Source of the DNA: Ailurus styani
Lineage: Eukaryota > Chordata > Mammalia > Carnivora > Ailuridae
Direction: 5' to 3'
Assembly (NCBI GenBank): GCA_002007465.1
Contig: LNAC01000862.1
Span: forward strand, 186,001 to 250,000
Length of the DNA: 64,000 nt
The notes beneath the pieces were generated by a model. The model was given only the letters and a program-made list of their open reading frames with translations, did no database searches and was not told where the DNA came from. A program made the translations under genes and the position numbers. Below are positions 1 through 11,912 of the stretch, piece after piece (the first letter of the stretch is position 1; each line of letters starts with the position of its first letter).

Positions 1-2089
1 TAACAGATTGTAAGATCTTATTATACAGCCTTTCTTTCTCTTTCCTTTTCCTAATTAATTTTTTTTGCATTTGTAGATCTGTTGTAGAGTTGAAAGAGAA
101 ATAATAAGCATGAACTACAAATTCCATCATTAGTGAAGAATATAAGTCTAAAGATCCTTAGAGTTATTGAAATTTTTTCTTTATCTTTTTCTGGGTTATT
201 TTTCTATTTTATCTATTTATTTATAGGATTAACTAATTTAATCATAGCTTGGAAATAATAATTGCAAATAATAATAACTATGTGCATGCTGCTAACTCTC
301 AAAATTTCTCTAGGTTCTTGGCAGCTTTTTAGATCTTCAGGATTTTCATTTTATATCCAGTTTTTATGCATGTTTTATGCAATTAGCATATTTTATTGTT
401 CCCAGAGCACCATACAATATGCAATTGCAGTTAGATAGGTATATATCAAATGGTTTTAGAATCTAAGAAGTAAATATGAATACACTTCCTGGGTTAGTTT
501 AGCACCAATTTAGCAGGCAACTATTTATTTAAAAAGTTTGATATGTATAGAACCCAATGCTTAGAATATTTACACAAATATATAACTTAGAAACAAAGCA
601 AAGCAAGGTTCATTTTATTAAATTGTATCAACAAAGATTTATGGGATGAACAGAATTGCTGAATCTCTATATGTGTCTCTGGCTTAAATATCAGAGCTAA
701 AAGTATAATCTCATGTCAAATTATAAGATTATTTTATGTACTAAGGGCTTTTCCAGTATTTAAATCATCACATCAAGCCCCAAGTGATAAATATCCCCTG
801 CATCATAGTAGTAAAATTAGTTTATTTACAAAATCTTATTGAACTGTAAACTTGGGAGATCAGCAACTTTTTGAAATGTTTCCTGTGTTGAACAACATTC
901 TGGGTTTACCATCCTCCATGTTATGCTAACTGAAATTCCAGTATGGTCATTCAGTAATCATAATAGTCACAGTGTAGGATGAATGTGTATTTTTGTTTTT
1001 ACAAAAGTTTAAACTCTGCCCCCCCCATCATCCATATCATCGTACCCTTGTGTCTTAGATGCACAATCTGTAATCTTGTGAAAACAACCCGGTCTGACCA
1101 TTCATAGTAGACATTGCTTTTTGTTTGATCTTTCAACCCTAACTTATAACATCTTTGCACTTCTGTCTTTCTGTAATGCTGCCTTAGATTTTGATGTAGC
1201 TGACACCACTCTCAACTGTATGGATAGACCTTGAGTGACCGAGAAATCACCGTAACGCGTCACTCTTACAGGAAATTTACATGAATTGGTTCAGAGTAAA
1301 GCCCAGGATGTATATTCAGAGTTGGGAAAGTAAAACTTTTCCTTTTAAAAGTAAGAATATTTTGATATGATGTTTGAAAGTGTTTCTGGTATTTCTTGGA
1401 AGTCCTCCTAAGGCCAGGTACACACATAGAGAATGGCAGATCTAGGAGGAATTCTCCAGAGAGTCAGAAATTTTTATAATGTGTAACATTTGGGTCCAAT
1501 GGTGTTTAAATTTGGATACACTCCTGAACTTTACTGTTACTTAAACTGATAAATTATGTTTCTTGATTAAGCCTGTTTAATTCCAATTTCTATTACTAAC
1601 AGCAAAATGCTTTAAAAAACTGATATACTATTTTCATTTTTTAATTTTTTTAATGGTATGGTGGTAATCACCATAAAATGAGTTTTCTATATAGGAAGGT
1701 GACTAATCCATGTAACAAAAATAGTAGGAAAACAATAATTAAAGAAAAGAAAAAAAATCATCCTCTGTGAAAGAAGTTTCTTTCATTTTGGCTAAAACGA
1801 AAACTGCATATGGAAAGAGAAAGTAGTTAAGTAACAGGAGACATTGCATTTTTATCATCTCTTGTTAGCATCTTCCCTGTTTATTTTCTGTTTTGCTTTC
1901 AGTTAAAATTGTTGTCACTTCAACTCTGGAATTAACTTGACCTACTTTTAATTATCACTCAGGCACTATAAGTATTCTGATCACATTTGATCATAGGTTT
2001 CCATAAATTAACTGATATTAAGAATAAGAAAAACTAAGATTCTATGGACTATATGTTGCTTTAGTTAGGAATATCTTACTGGTTCATAC
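1..2089. other. Unique AT-rich non-coding stretch
   Basis: I see no gene and no repeat I can name. There is an 8-base C run near 1019-1026 and an isolated CpG cluster near 1250-1262. Open frames are short and frequently stopped on both strands. This could be intron or intergenic DNA. Confidence 0.6.
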
Positions 2090-2091
2090 AT

Positions 2092-2300
2092 ATCTATATT
2101 TCGTTTATCTATCTTTCATCTGTCTATCTCTCTAGCCATCTATCTATCTATCATCTTTCCTATCTACTTATCTGTGTATGTGTGTGTGTGTATATATATA
2201 TATATACACACATACACATATATATGCATATATATATGTATATATGCATATATATATGTGTGTGTTTGTGTGTGTGTGTATATGGAGAGAGAGAGAGAGG
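2092..2300. repeat. Composite microsatellite (TATC)n-(TG)n-(TA)n-(TG)n-(GA)n
   Basis: Blocks of TATC/ATCT repeats pass into TG, then alternating TA/TG/CA tracts, then a GA run. A 90-codon open frame starting at 2182 is a translation of these short repeats (Tyr/Ile/Cys/Val rich) and is not a gene. The mixed structure suggests slippage and point mutation have repeatedly created new repeat phases. Confidence 0.9.
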
Positions 2301-2578
2301 AGAAAGAGCATGGGTGACAAGTTTGTTTAAACAATCAGGGAATCATCTTTATTTTCAGTTGAGTTTATTAGTTATAAAGATAATGCAAAAGAAGCTATAT
2401 GAAAAACAAAATCTTTGCTTAAATGAATTGGACAAATTCATGTTCATGGATTAGAACATTCAATAAATAAATTTATTTATTTATATTTTCTTTATTTCAT
2501 TAATTAGTATATTTGTAGTTTTCCACATCTAAATGTCATATATATATATTAGATTTCTATACAAGCAATTCATTTTTT

Positions 2579-2768
2579 TTAAAGATTTTATTTATTTATT
2601 TGACACAGAGAGAGAGATTACAAGTAGGCAGAGAGGCAGGCAGAGAGACAGGGAGAGGAGGAAGCAGGCTCCCTGCTGAGCAGAGAGCCCAATTCGATCC
2701 CAGGATGCTGAGATCATGACCTGAGCTGAAAGCAGAGGTTTTAACCCACTGAGCCACCCAGGCGCCCC
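2579..2768 (-). mobile_element. CAN-type SINE (younger 'gttaaagcctctgc' subtype)
   Basis: Read on the minus strand the element has the tRNA-Lys-like head, the 'cctctgctttc' junction, a CT-rich segment and a TAAATAAATAAAATCTTT tail ending in a T run on the plus strand. It is flanked by a 16-bp target-site duplication, AAGCAATTCATTTTTT, at 2563-2578 and 2769-2784. These elements are non-autonomous: they are transcribed by RNA polymerase III and mobilised by L1 proteins. The B-box region deviates from consensus at its last base, so it is probably inert. An antisense frame at 2592-2837 is a translation of the SINE. Confidence 0.95.
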
Positions 2769-2784
2769 AAGCAATTCATTTTTT

Positions 2785-4343
2785 GATATGTATTTAATTT
2801 TTTTAATCTTGAAATCAGATGTCTTACCACCTATCACTTCCTTTTGAAGCAGAAATTATTTGATTTACATCTTTTTCCAGGATTTTCAAGTGTTGACTCA
2901 TGTGGGGGTATTGTGTAAGCTAGCTCACTGTTCTGAGGCATATCCTTTATTCTGGAAAAGTGGTATAAATATATCCTTAAATAAGAAAAAAATATTTTTA
3001 AGAAAGTTTATTTTTAAAAAGAAAATCTGCTTCTGCTTATTTAATCATTAATTTTAGTAGTTATCAGATTGTAGGGCCAAGAACCTATTTTATTGCAACA
3101 TATTTTTTTTGAATAGGTGATTTATGCACATTTATAAGTGATGAATATTTTGAATTTAGGTTACTGCTAGTATACTCATTGTAACATGAAAAGAAACATG
3201 GGAATTGGAATGGAATAAGACAGCTCCCACTAAGGGCAGGCCTATTACTGAGTGGTCATACTTTTGATTAGAGGGCCTGAGAGAAGGGATTTGCTGGTAT
3301 ATAAAGCAAAGGATCCAAAGGGTTAAGATAGTAACATTTTATATTTTAATATTCATAGCAGAAATTCCAGAAACTATACTGAGGGACCCAAAAAGGTAAA
3401 TAGAATAGATTGTATTTATCAATATTTGTCATTGAGTAGTAGGATCCTATTGTCAAGACCGAGTCCTACCAGAAAAAAAAATGTATTAAGTCTTAAATTG
3501 GCTGATTGTCTAATAACGACTTGTGAACAAGGAATAATTAGCTTTCTAGTTATCACAATTATGGCAGAGGAAAAAAAAATCCTACTAGCAATAACTGATA
3601 GTACCAGATCTGCCTGGTTATCTAGAGCCTGATTTACTATGAAGGCAGACTTAGTTTATAAAATACCCATCATATTTTCTTCTCATAATACATTGCAACA
3701 TTGTTCTTTTAATGAAACTGGGGTCAGGGCATAAGTATTCAATTCATTCCAGCTGTGGAGCCTGGAAGCCTGTGTAATTTGAGGCCTAGGCAAGGGAGTG
3801 ATTCCCTGTGGACAGATACTTGTAATGAAGCTGGGAATGTGGTAGATCATATTGGGTTAGAAAATATATTTTGATAAATAATTTTCAAAGCATTGTAATT
3901 AAAATAAAAAGACATCAATTTCCATTTTAACAGAAATTTACATCAATTTCTGTTAAAATGGCTCATAATATCAAATAATAATTTTATTTGAATAAGTAAG
4001 AGGCTGAGGTTCAGAATGTGTTTAATCATTTTGGAGTTGCTTTTTTTGGATAGTAGATTGGAAAAAATTTCAGACATCTAATTATTTTGAGAAAATAATT
4101 ATTTTCTAAATTATGAAGTATGAACAATAGGATTCACTTTAAGATGTCAAATCATGAGATATGGTTAAGTTTGCACCTAAAAATAATGAACAATTTTCAT
4201 AGCCAGCTGTGCATTATTTATCCCATTATGTAACTTTTATATTGGAAGTTATTAAACATTTTAAAGAAAAGCATAAAAGCAATGCATTGCTTAGACTCAT
4301 GGTTCTTATACCATGTGATTTAGCTGTGAGTATTTAAAAAGAA
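2785..4343. other. Unique stretch with one hairpin
   Basis: Mostly AT-rich unique DNA. The only structured item I see is the inverted repeat at 3922-3961, listed separately. Frames at 2860-3051 and 3426-3632 are short, resemble no family I know and have no coding signature. Confidence 0.55.
3922..3961. repeat. Perfect 16-bp inverted repeat (hairpin)
   Basis: The arm CCATTTTAACAGAAAT at 3922-3937 is exactly complementary to ATTTCTGTTAAAATGG at 3946-3961, with an 8-base loop. The loop side repeats the ACATCAATTTC motif found just upstream at 3912, so the structure may come from a small inverted duplication. It is AT-rich and shorter than a typical microRNA precursor. Confidence 0.9.
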
Positions 4344-4391
4344 AAAATACAGTGCATAATTCAGGATTTCAAGTTATATTACAAAACTGTA

Positions 4392-4601
4392 GTGATCAAA
4401 ACAGTATGGTACTGGCATAAAAACAGTTGCAGAAATCAGTGGAAGAAAATAGAAAACCCAGAAATGAATCCAGAATTACTCTTTGAGAAAGCAAAAAAGA
4501 ATATCCAATGGGAAAAAGACAGTCTTTTCAACAAATGGTGTTGGGAAAACTGGACAGCAACGTACAAAAGAATGAAACTGGGCCACTTTCTTATACCATA
4601 A
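4392..4601 (+). pseudogene. LINE-1 ORF2 C-terminal fragment
   Basis: A 69-codon open frame in the sense direction of the enclosing L1. It contains the L1 ORF2 stretch ending in '[20 protein letters not shown]', which lies downstream of the reverse transcriptase domain. It lacks the endonuclease and reverse transcriptase domains and cannot make a functional product. The ATG is internal to ORF2, not a native start. Confidence 0.85.
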
Positions 4602-4787
4602 ATGAAAAATTCAAAATGGAATAGACTTAAATGTGAGACAGGAAACCATAAAAATCCTGGCAGAGAATACAGAGAGTAACCTCATTGACATTGGTTGTAG
4701 CAGCTTCTCTCTGGAGAGGTCTCCTGAGGCAACGGAAACAAAAGCAAAAATAAACTATTAGGATGCTATCAAAATAGGATGCTTCTG

Positions 4788-4968
4788 GGACCCCTGGGTG
4801 GCTCAATTGGTTAAGGGTCTGGCTCTTGTTTTCAGATTAAGTCATGGTCTCAGGGTCCTGGGATCAAGTCCCAGATTGGGCTCCCCACTCAGTGGGGAGT
4901 CTGTTTGTCTCCCTCTCCCTCTACTTGCTCTCTCTCTCTCTCTCTCTCAAATAAAATCAAATAAAATC

Positions 4969-4999
<31 letters not shown>
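4788..4999 (+). mobile_element. CAN-type SINE inserted in L1 (older subtype)
   Basis: The head reads 'gggacccctgggtggctcaattgg', the middle is CT-rich, and a long TAAA repeat tail follows. It splits the L1 phrase 'atcaaaat...agcttctgcaca'; GCTTCTG occurs at 4781-4787 and 5000-5006 as a short target-site duplication. The B-box-like GATCAAGTC is intact. The tail carries about seven AAAT units, more than most copies here. Confidence 0.93.
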
Positions 5000-5616
5000 G
5001 CTTCTGCACAGCAAAAGAAACAGTCAATAAAACTAAAAGGTAACTGACAGACTGGGAGAAGATATTTGCAAATGTCATATCTAATGAAGGGTTAGTATCT
5101 AAAATATATAAAGAACTTAACAAACTCAACACCTCCAAAAACAAATAATCCAGTTAAAACATGGGCAAAAGACATGAATAGGTATTTTTCCAAAGAAAAC
5201 ATACAGATGGCCAATAGACACATGAAAAGATGTTCAAAATCACTCAACCTCAGGGAAATACAAATCAAAACTACAATGAGATATCACCTCACACCAGTCA
5301 AAATGGCTTAAATCAAAAACACAAACATGAGGTGTTGGATGTGGAGAAAGGGGAACTCTTTTGCACTGTTGGTGGGAATGCAAACTGGTGCAGCCACTCT
5401 GGAAAATAATATGGAAGTGCCTCAAAAAGTTAAAAATAGAACTACCTTACCATCCAGAAATTGCACTGCTGGTACTAACCAAAAGAATATGAAAATGCTA
5501 TTTCAAAGGGATACATACACCCTGATGTTTCTAGCAGCATTATCTATAATAGGCAAAGTATGGAAACATCCCAAGTAATATCAACTAATGAATGGATAGA
5601 GATGTACTCTGTGTAT

Positions 5617-5618
<2 letters not shown>

Positions 5619-5664
<46 letters not shown>
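5619..5664. repeat. (AC)23 microsatellite inside L1
   Basis: A pure AC run of 46 bp sits where carnivore L1s normally carry a short 'tatacacacaatggaatat' segment. The tract therefore probably grew by slippage from an L1-encoded seed. It is likely length-polymorphic. Confidence 0.95.
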
Positions 5665-5666
<2 letters not shown>

Positions 5667-6070
5667 GAATATTACTCAACCATGAAAAGGAATGAAATCT
5701 TGTCATTTGCAATGATGGGAATGGAGCTAGAGTGTTTTATGCTGAGTGAAATAAGTCAGTCAGAAAAAGACAAATACCATATGATTTCACTCATATGTGG
5801 AATTTAATAAACAAAACAACCAAAGGGAAAAAGAAAGACAGAGGCTAACCAAGTAACAAACTCTTAAGTATAGAGAACAAATTGATGGCTCCCAGAGGGG
5901 AAATGGGTGGATATATGGGAGAAATAGGTAATGGGGATTAAGGAGTGGACTTGTTGTAATGAGCACCTGGTGATTCAGTGAAGTGTTGAATCACTAGATT
6001 GTACACCTGAAACTAACATTACACCACATGTTAACTAACACATTTAAATAAAATCTTAAAATGCAGTGCA

Positions 6071-7519
6071 GATTTTTGTGTATATATACATGGTATCCTT
6101 AGATTTAGTTTTGATTTGGATTGAAGTATAGTTTCTACATTTTATTCATTTTATTCTTGAGAATCTGTTAATACCAAATAAAATGAAAATGAAGCAATTA
6201 TATACTTGGCAAATGTGTCTCATTTTATGCTAATGCTGGATAAGTAACATGATCCCCCATTATCTTTTTCTGCTATATACCAGGTGAAATCATACAATAA
6301 ATCTATGTTTAATGTGTCCTTTGAGATCAGAAGCTGATTAAACCTGAAGAAAGAAAAGCTAGATTATTGCAGCATGGAACTGGTTATAGCATAGAAGTGT
6401 GTGATCTTTACATGAGGTCATTCCTCAATCTGTATCTCAAAATAAAAACAGGATGCTTGGGAATCATGCTAAACCCGTATATTACTTAAATCACTGTCAT
6501 GTTCTTTTTGAGAAATATCTATAATTCAGATAATTGTAGGTGAGTATAAGCCATATCTTTCTTCTTTTATATCCTAATAACCAAGCGGTTTATAACAGTA
6601 AGAGTAAGTTTCACTACTCATGTAGGAAATATTTCACATGAGCAAATGTTTTTTTCTTTTTTCTTTTTTTTAGCAAGGAGGCATAGAATCATCATTCAGA
6701 CTTTCTGTAAATTTGGGGCACTTCTCCTTTTCCTTGTACAAAAGACATGTTTGAAAGCAAATGAAATTACTTAATGGAAGATAAGTAATTTTCCAGTCAC
6801 ATTAGGAAATAAGATCAACCTTTATGTAGGGGACACAAATGGTACTCTTGAGCTGGAGTGCTATTCTAAAGTTGCTGGACACTCCCATTCACATCAGGGG
6901 TAAAGTGCCTATAAAACTCTAACCAGCTATATATCATAAACATCACTCATTTTACCACTGAAAAATTAATGTAGTTAATGAGCTTTCTAGAGCATATTAA
7001 AATAGTGGTAGTTGAAGTGTACCCTGTAGTTGCCTTTGATGTGTGCTTGTGTTTAAGGTCATTTTGAATGTTAACAAATCCTGGAATGTCTTTTCCTGAT
7101 TTGAAAATATCAAAAGTTAACTAATTCACTCTTCAACTGTAGGTGAGTTTACCAAATAATTTACTCCTGGGTTGTAAAATTATATTACTTTAATTCCTGG
7201 ATTATGTTAGGAAAGCAAAAACAAAGATTTTGGAATGGTAGCCTAGAATAAGTAACACCCGAACCTGAACTTTCTTTCTTACTACCCTGGTTATATTTAA
7301 TCAGTGAAATTCAATTACCTCCTCTTAATTATGTAAGGAGGACTTGCTCATAGACTCAAATATTTTTTTCCACAAAGAAATTTATATTTATCAGAGAATT
7401 GGTCACTTTTTTAGGTACAAGTCTAGTTCTCTGATGTGTTTTAACTATGAGTGATCAAAAATAAAGGGTTAAGCGTAGTTTATTTTTAACCTTTGTATAT
7501 GATAAACAATTTTTCCAGC
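6071..7519. other. Unique AT-rich stretch
   Basis: No gene or recognisable repeat. A T-rich run lies at 6648-6673. Reading frames are short on both strands. Confidence 0.55.
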
Positions 7520-7675
7520 ATTTCCAGCATATATATGTATATATCACATATGTGATATGTGATATGTTATATCACATGTGTATACACACATATATGTACA
7601 TAAATATGCATATATATATGCATATTTATGTACTAATATATATTATGTACTAATATATATATATATATTAGTTAT
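7520..7675. repeat. AT-rich alternating tract with nested palindromes
   Basis: Alternating purine-pyrimidine DNA (TATA, CACATATGTG). It contains a perfect 18-bp palindrome at 7541-7558, a perfect 38-bp palindrome at 7596-7633 centred on 7614/7615, and a short tandem repeat of 'tatgtactaatata' near 7626-7660. Such tracts can extrude cruciforms and are prone to rearrangement. Confidence 0.9.
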
Positions 7676-8019
7676 TCAAGATTTTAAGTAGAATACCACT
7701 AGGAGGGGCTGGGGCAGAAGTCTGCATGGTAGTTCCCTGCGGGTCCTTACGCAAGCATTTGTTGCTTCTTGCATAGCTGGTCTCCTTCAATGTTACCAAG
7801 AATGCTTCCTGTCAAACTGAGCTAAACAAAAGTATCAGAGGTCACAAAGGGCTCAGATTTGTTGAGTTTAACCCAGTCAATGAGAGAAGATACCTCACTG
7901 AGCACTTCAGAGATTCAGCTGAAACTTCAGGAAACCATAATTTAGGAATAAGGATCACATTCTGAAGTAAAGACTATAACCTTGGATTAAGGAATTTTAA
8001 TTCTCTGCCAGGAAAAAAA

Positions 8020-8720
8020 ACAAAACAAAACTTTTTAAATAGTAGAACTCAAACTGTTTTCAGTCTATCATTTACAATGCTAACCATAAAATCTAAAATT
8101 ATTGGACACATAAGAAAAACAGAATTTAAGATAATTTAGAGATCAAATTAGCAGATGAAGATCTTAGAGCAGCTATTATATCTACTCTCTCTCCCTCTCC
8201 CCTGCCCTACCTCTACCTCTCTCTCCCTGTACCTCTGTCTCTATCTTTATCTCTTTATGCTTAAAAATTAAGGGCAAAGATGACCATAATTATCAACAGA
8301 GAGAAGGAAACTAAAAAAGAACCAAATGAAAATTCTGGAACTAAAAAGTGCAATATCTGGAATTCAAACAAACAAATATTGAATTTTTTATAGGAGATTT
8401 TGGAGATATCAGAGGGGTTAGTCAATTTAAAGATGTATGAATAGTAGTTTTTCATTCTGAAGAGGATAAAAAAGATTGAAAAAAAAAAGTACTGAACCAA
8501 GTTTTGGTGGCCTGTGGAAAAATATTAAATATTCTACCATACATGCAATTAAAGGCTCAGAAGAGAAAGGATATAAGGGTACAGGGAATATTTGGAATGG
8601 AAGAATTATTCACAGTTCCTTATAGTTTGAGAAAGATATCAACTACAGGAAGTTATAGGAACCTCACACCAGTTAAATACAAAGAATGTAAGACAGGAAA
8701 ATCATAGTTAACCTGCTGAA
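8020..8720 (+). mobile_element. Ancient L1M/HAL1-like relic (ORF1 region)
   Basis: Diverged matches to the mammalian L1M ORF1 region appear in consensus order: 'gcagctattata', then 'caacagagagaaggaaac', 'aaccaaatgaaaattctgg', 'aaagattgaaaaaaaa', 'cctgtggaaaaatatta' and 'aacctgctgaaaac'. No open frame is preserved. A pyrimidine-rich simple repeat (8178-8262) has grown inside it. The relic is much older than the SINEs. The exact subfamily is uncertain. Confidence 0.7.
8178..8262. repeat. Pyrimidine-rich (CTCT)n low-complexity tract
   Basis: CTCTCT/CCTCTACCTCT repeats sit between two adjacent segments of the ancient L1 relic. This implies local expansion rather than a separate insertion. Confidence 0.85.
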
Positions 8721-10592
8721 AACAAAAAATGGCTATGTGGCATTGATCTGATTTTTTTTGTTTTTGATCCTTTTTTAATCCATCTAACAACTGCCATTTA
8801 AAAAATTTCCATAATAATAAAGTTCCTAACAATGTAAAAGCACCAGTATTGAGTGGAGTGTTGAAAGAAATGTATCTGTCAAATAATGCAACAATAAAAA
8901 AGAAGGAATAGGAACAGTGCGTGATGGTTACTTGTTTGCCACTATTATTTTTTTTTGCTATCTCATTATTATTGCTATTATTATTACTAAAATAATAAAG
9001 TATAGCTGTTAAATATTTAAAAAAGAAAATTTCAGAAAATAATGTTATTTTAGAATGGAAATCACATAGAGGAATTAAAGACTGATGAGGAGGAATCATG
9101 AGGGGAAAAATATTCAAGAGACTGTAAGTGTTGGAGAATGTTTCCTGAGAGTGCAAAATGAATAGCACTGTGAATAGATCTGAGGTAATGGGTTAGCCCT
9201 GGAGAAGAAAAAAGTGTGGCTCTTTTGACAAGGTCAGGGCATAGTCAACAATAGGTACTATTTCAGATATGTTTCTAGATGTAGGGTTGGGAAATTGGGC
9301 AGCTGATGCTAGACGGTATCTATTTGATCTGGATTGTACCAGATAAGGTCACCACTTGACATGATAGGGAACAGTAATAGAGATTAAGACTGGAAAAGAG
9401 TGATAAAATTTAGAGTAACTATTGTAGAAATGGAAAATTTAGCTGACTCTGGGTAAGTATAAAGATTCCAAGTTAGCTTGAGCATCTTGGCTTAGGATAA
9501 AAAAATCCTAAATCCTAAATGTGTAATAGTGTGGAGCCAAAAGATATACATATTTTTTTCTGGCACCACTGATCAGGCTGAGAAAGTGGGACCTCAAATT
9601 ATTTTCCATGTGTAGGAAGTATACATGCTGGGTGAGAAAATTATGTTAATTTTCTATCTGGGAGATCTTATAGCAGAAGTTGACACCTTTTACTAATGAG
9701 TAGAAATTTTATGCATAATCATCTGGAGCTATTCAAGCTCATGAAGTCACTTGTTGGTCATGGAATTCACATGAGAGATGCTATGTTACAGTTTCAATAC
9801 CTAGCAGACTGTTATGGAAACACACAGTCAATGAATTTATGCTGATAGTAGCACTTGGGAATTAGGTGCTGAAATTCTAGTACTTCATAATTGGATTTTG
9901 GCACCTCCTCTTAATTTCCTCTGGATAAAACAGCACTACTCGCAAGTGGCATACTACAGTGTTCCTTGGAGTTTTGTTAAGTGGCTAATCGCTGCTGAAA
10001 CTACTGGCATTTTTAGTACCTACAGAAAAACATGATACAATTTAGAATAAATTGGGGTTAATCTGCTGTGTTGCAAAAAGGAGGAATATCATCCCTGAAT
10101 AGGAAATATTAGATTTTGCTGTTTTTTAGGAAGTAAACTATATACATTTAAGGCTGTTTAAAAATGGATTTTATGTGGCTACTTTTTTGTTTTGTTGCTC
10201 CTGTTGTTTCAAATAAAAAGTAGAAAATAACTTTGAGTCTTCAAAATATTTATAGAAGGACCAAGAATTCTTTATTAGTTACATATAATATAAATTTATC
10301 TCACAGAAGATGAGTATGTTAAACAGATGATCAGGCAGGTTGCAGCAATTTCTTTGTAGTCAAGGTCAAATAGACTTAAGGATAAAGAACAGAGAGAAGC
10401 GGATTTTTCCCTATTTCTTCAAGAAGCTTGTTAAGCATAAGAGTGGAGCTCTAAATCTTTGTTCTAAATGGATGTTAAGTTGGCTAACTAAGAACTGTGG
10501 TCATGAAGTCAAAGTGTTGAGTAGGATGTGTATATGGTGATAAGGAATTTTGTTAACCTTGGGGGTATGATTAACATTTTTTGTAAAATATG
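8721..10592. other. Unique stretch; ATT-rich tract near 8940-8998
   Basis: Contains a TTATTATTGC/TTATTATTAC simple tract around 8940-8998. The minus-strand frame at 8653-9168 (171 codons) is the longest in the window. It has no recognisable domain, includes an Asn/Ser run encoded by the ATT-type tract, and overlaps the L1 relic, so I treat it as chance. Nothing else identified. Confidence 0.5.
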
Positions 10593-10610
10593 TAAAGAAT
10601 GAGAGGGGGA

Positions 10611-10814
10611 GGGCGCCTGGATGGCTCAGTGGGTTAAAGCCTCTGCTTTCGGCTCAGGTCATGATCTCAGGGTCCTGGGATCGAGGCCCACATTGGGCTC
10701 CCTGCTCGGTGGGGAGCCTGCTTCCTCCTATCTCTCTGCCTGCCTCTCTGCCTGCTTGTGATCTGATCTCTCTCTCTGTGTCAAATAAATAAATAAAATC
10801 TTAAAAAAAAAAAA
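10611..10814 (+). mobile_element. CAN-type SINE (younger subtype)
   Basis: A complete element starting 'gggcgcctggatggctcag' with an intact B-box-like GATCGAGGC, a TAAATAAATAAAATCTT tail and a 15-base A run. The flanks repeat AAAGAATGAG(AG)GGGGA at 10593-10610 and 10815-10830, with one dinucleotide difference. Low divergence suggests it is relatively recent. Confidence 0.96.
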
Positions 10815-10830
10815 AAAGAATGAGGGGGGA

Positions 10831-11538
10831 GAAACATTATTTGTAAAATATTTAGACCATCCTACCTCATGATTTCTGTGCCACAAATGTACTTAACATA
10901 ATGAAATCTTTTGGGTTTTAAATTTTTTGTAGAGATAGGATATTTACAATTCATTTTACAGTACGTAGATAAAACTTAGGATTGGGGGCTGAATATGGAA
11001 GCGCAAATTAAACTCTCCTTCATTTTTAATAAGATGCTTCACCCTCAATTCTAGTTAACTTATAACCAAGAATAATGGTGGGTACTGAGATTCTGTGAGT
11101 GACATTTACCAGCAACTTTTATTCCAAATCACTACTTTATACTTAACGAAAAGAGAAAGAGGGCAGATCATGAAGAGGTTCATCAACTTTTCCATTGGTT
11201 CTTGATTTATCGAATGCCTTAAAGGGGAAAAAAAAAAGGTACAGGTGCTAGGATATGTTGAAAGAAGGTGTTACTGGATCTATGAATAGATGAGTAAAAA
11301 GAGAATCTCTTGTTTGTGGAATCTCACAATAGAAAATGAACTAGGAATCATTCCTATTTTGGTTACATCAAGTAGAACACATATTCTTTTTATTCTTACC
11401 TGCATTGTTTGTATCTCTGTATTCTGAACCCCTCCATTAACAGAATTACAGAAAGTGCTTACTTAGATACATCTCTAATTTTTCTTTAGCATTTTCAATG
11501 AAAGCCTTTCTTAGACATTATCATTGGTAATTCACAAT
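10831..11538. other. Unique AT-rich stretch
   Basis: I see no gene, repeat or structured element. An A-run lies near 11227-11238. Confidence 0.55.
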
Positions 11539-11569
<31 letters not shown>

Positions 11570-11599
11570 TATATACTTATACACACACAAACACATATA
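11539..11599. repeat. (AC)n microsatellite, interrupted
   Basis: About 12 pure AC units (11539-11562) are followed by interrupted GCACAC/GTATAT/ACACACA segments. Confidence 0.92.
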
Positions 11600-11912
11600 T
11601 GATCTCCTAAGGTAAATTATGTTATAATTTGTAATGTTCATCCATGGTCTGTATTCTTAGAAATACATAATTCTATAATAGAGCCATCATTCCAAAAGCT
11701 CTGGATTATAATGACAGAGATTTTAATAACTGATGGTTTTGCTCAGATTGCTCTTCACTACATGGTGCTTCAAGGAAAGCTGGAGACTTAATTTTAGCTG
11801 CTTTGGTAAGTTTCAGACTTCATTCTCATACAGCCTTCCACCCCCACTGCTATCCCCTGCCATGCAAATGCAACAAACAATAAAAGAATAAAGACTTTGA
11901 AATCTAAAACTG

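Larger units (their letters stand above)
4357..6057 (+). mobile_element. 5'-truncated carnivore LINE-1 (ORF2 C-terminal region and 3' end)
   Basis: The sequence runs from the ORF2 segment 'acaaaactgtagtgatcaa' through the C-terminal ORF2 region and 3' UTR to an A-rich end. Imperfect target-site duplications flank it: AAAATACAGTGCA at 4344-4356 and AAAATGCAGTGCA at 6058-6070, with one mismatch. It is interrupted by a SINE (4788-4999) and an expanded AC tract (5619-5664). ORF2 is broken by stops and frameshifts, for example near 5335-5350. The 3' UTR resembles that of the copy ending near 51873 more than those ending at 12606 or 23696. Confidence 0.93.

Noticed and set aside
2092..2300. Regular short repeats considered as a CRISPR-like array
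   Set aside because: Pure slippage repeats without spacers; the genome is a mammal.
8653..9168. Longest open frame in the window (171 codons, minus strand)
   Set aside because: AT-driven composition, an Asn-rich run created by an ATT simple tract, no recognisable domain, and it overlaps an ancient L1 relic on the other strand.
10611..10700. tRNA-like heads of the SINEs as possible tRNA genes
   Set aside because: The head is tRNA-Lys-derived but diverged, cannot form an intact cloverleaf with a proper acceptor stem, and is followed by the SINE body and tail.
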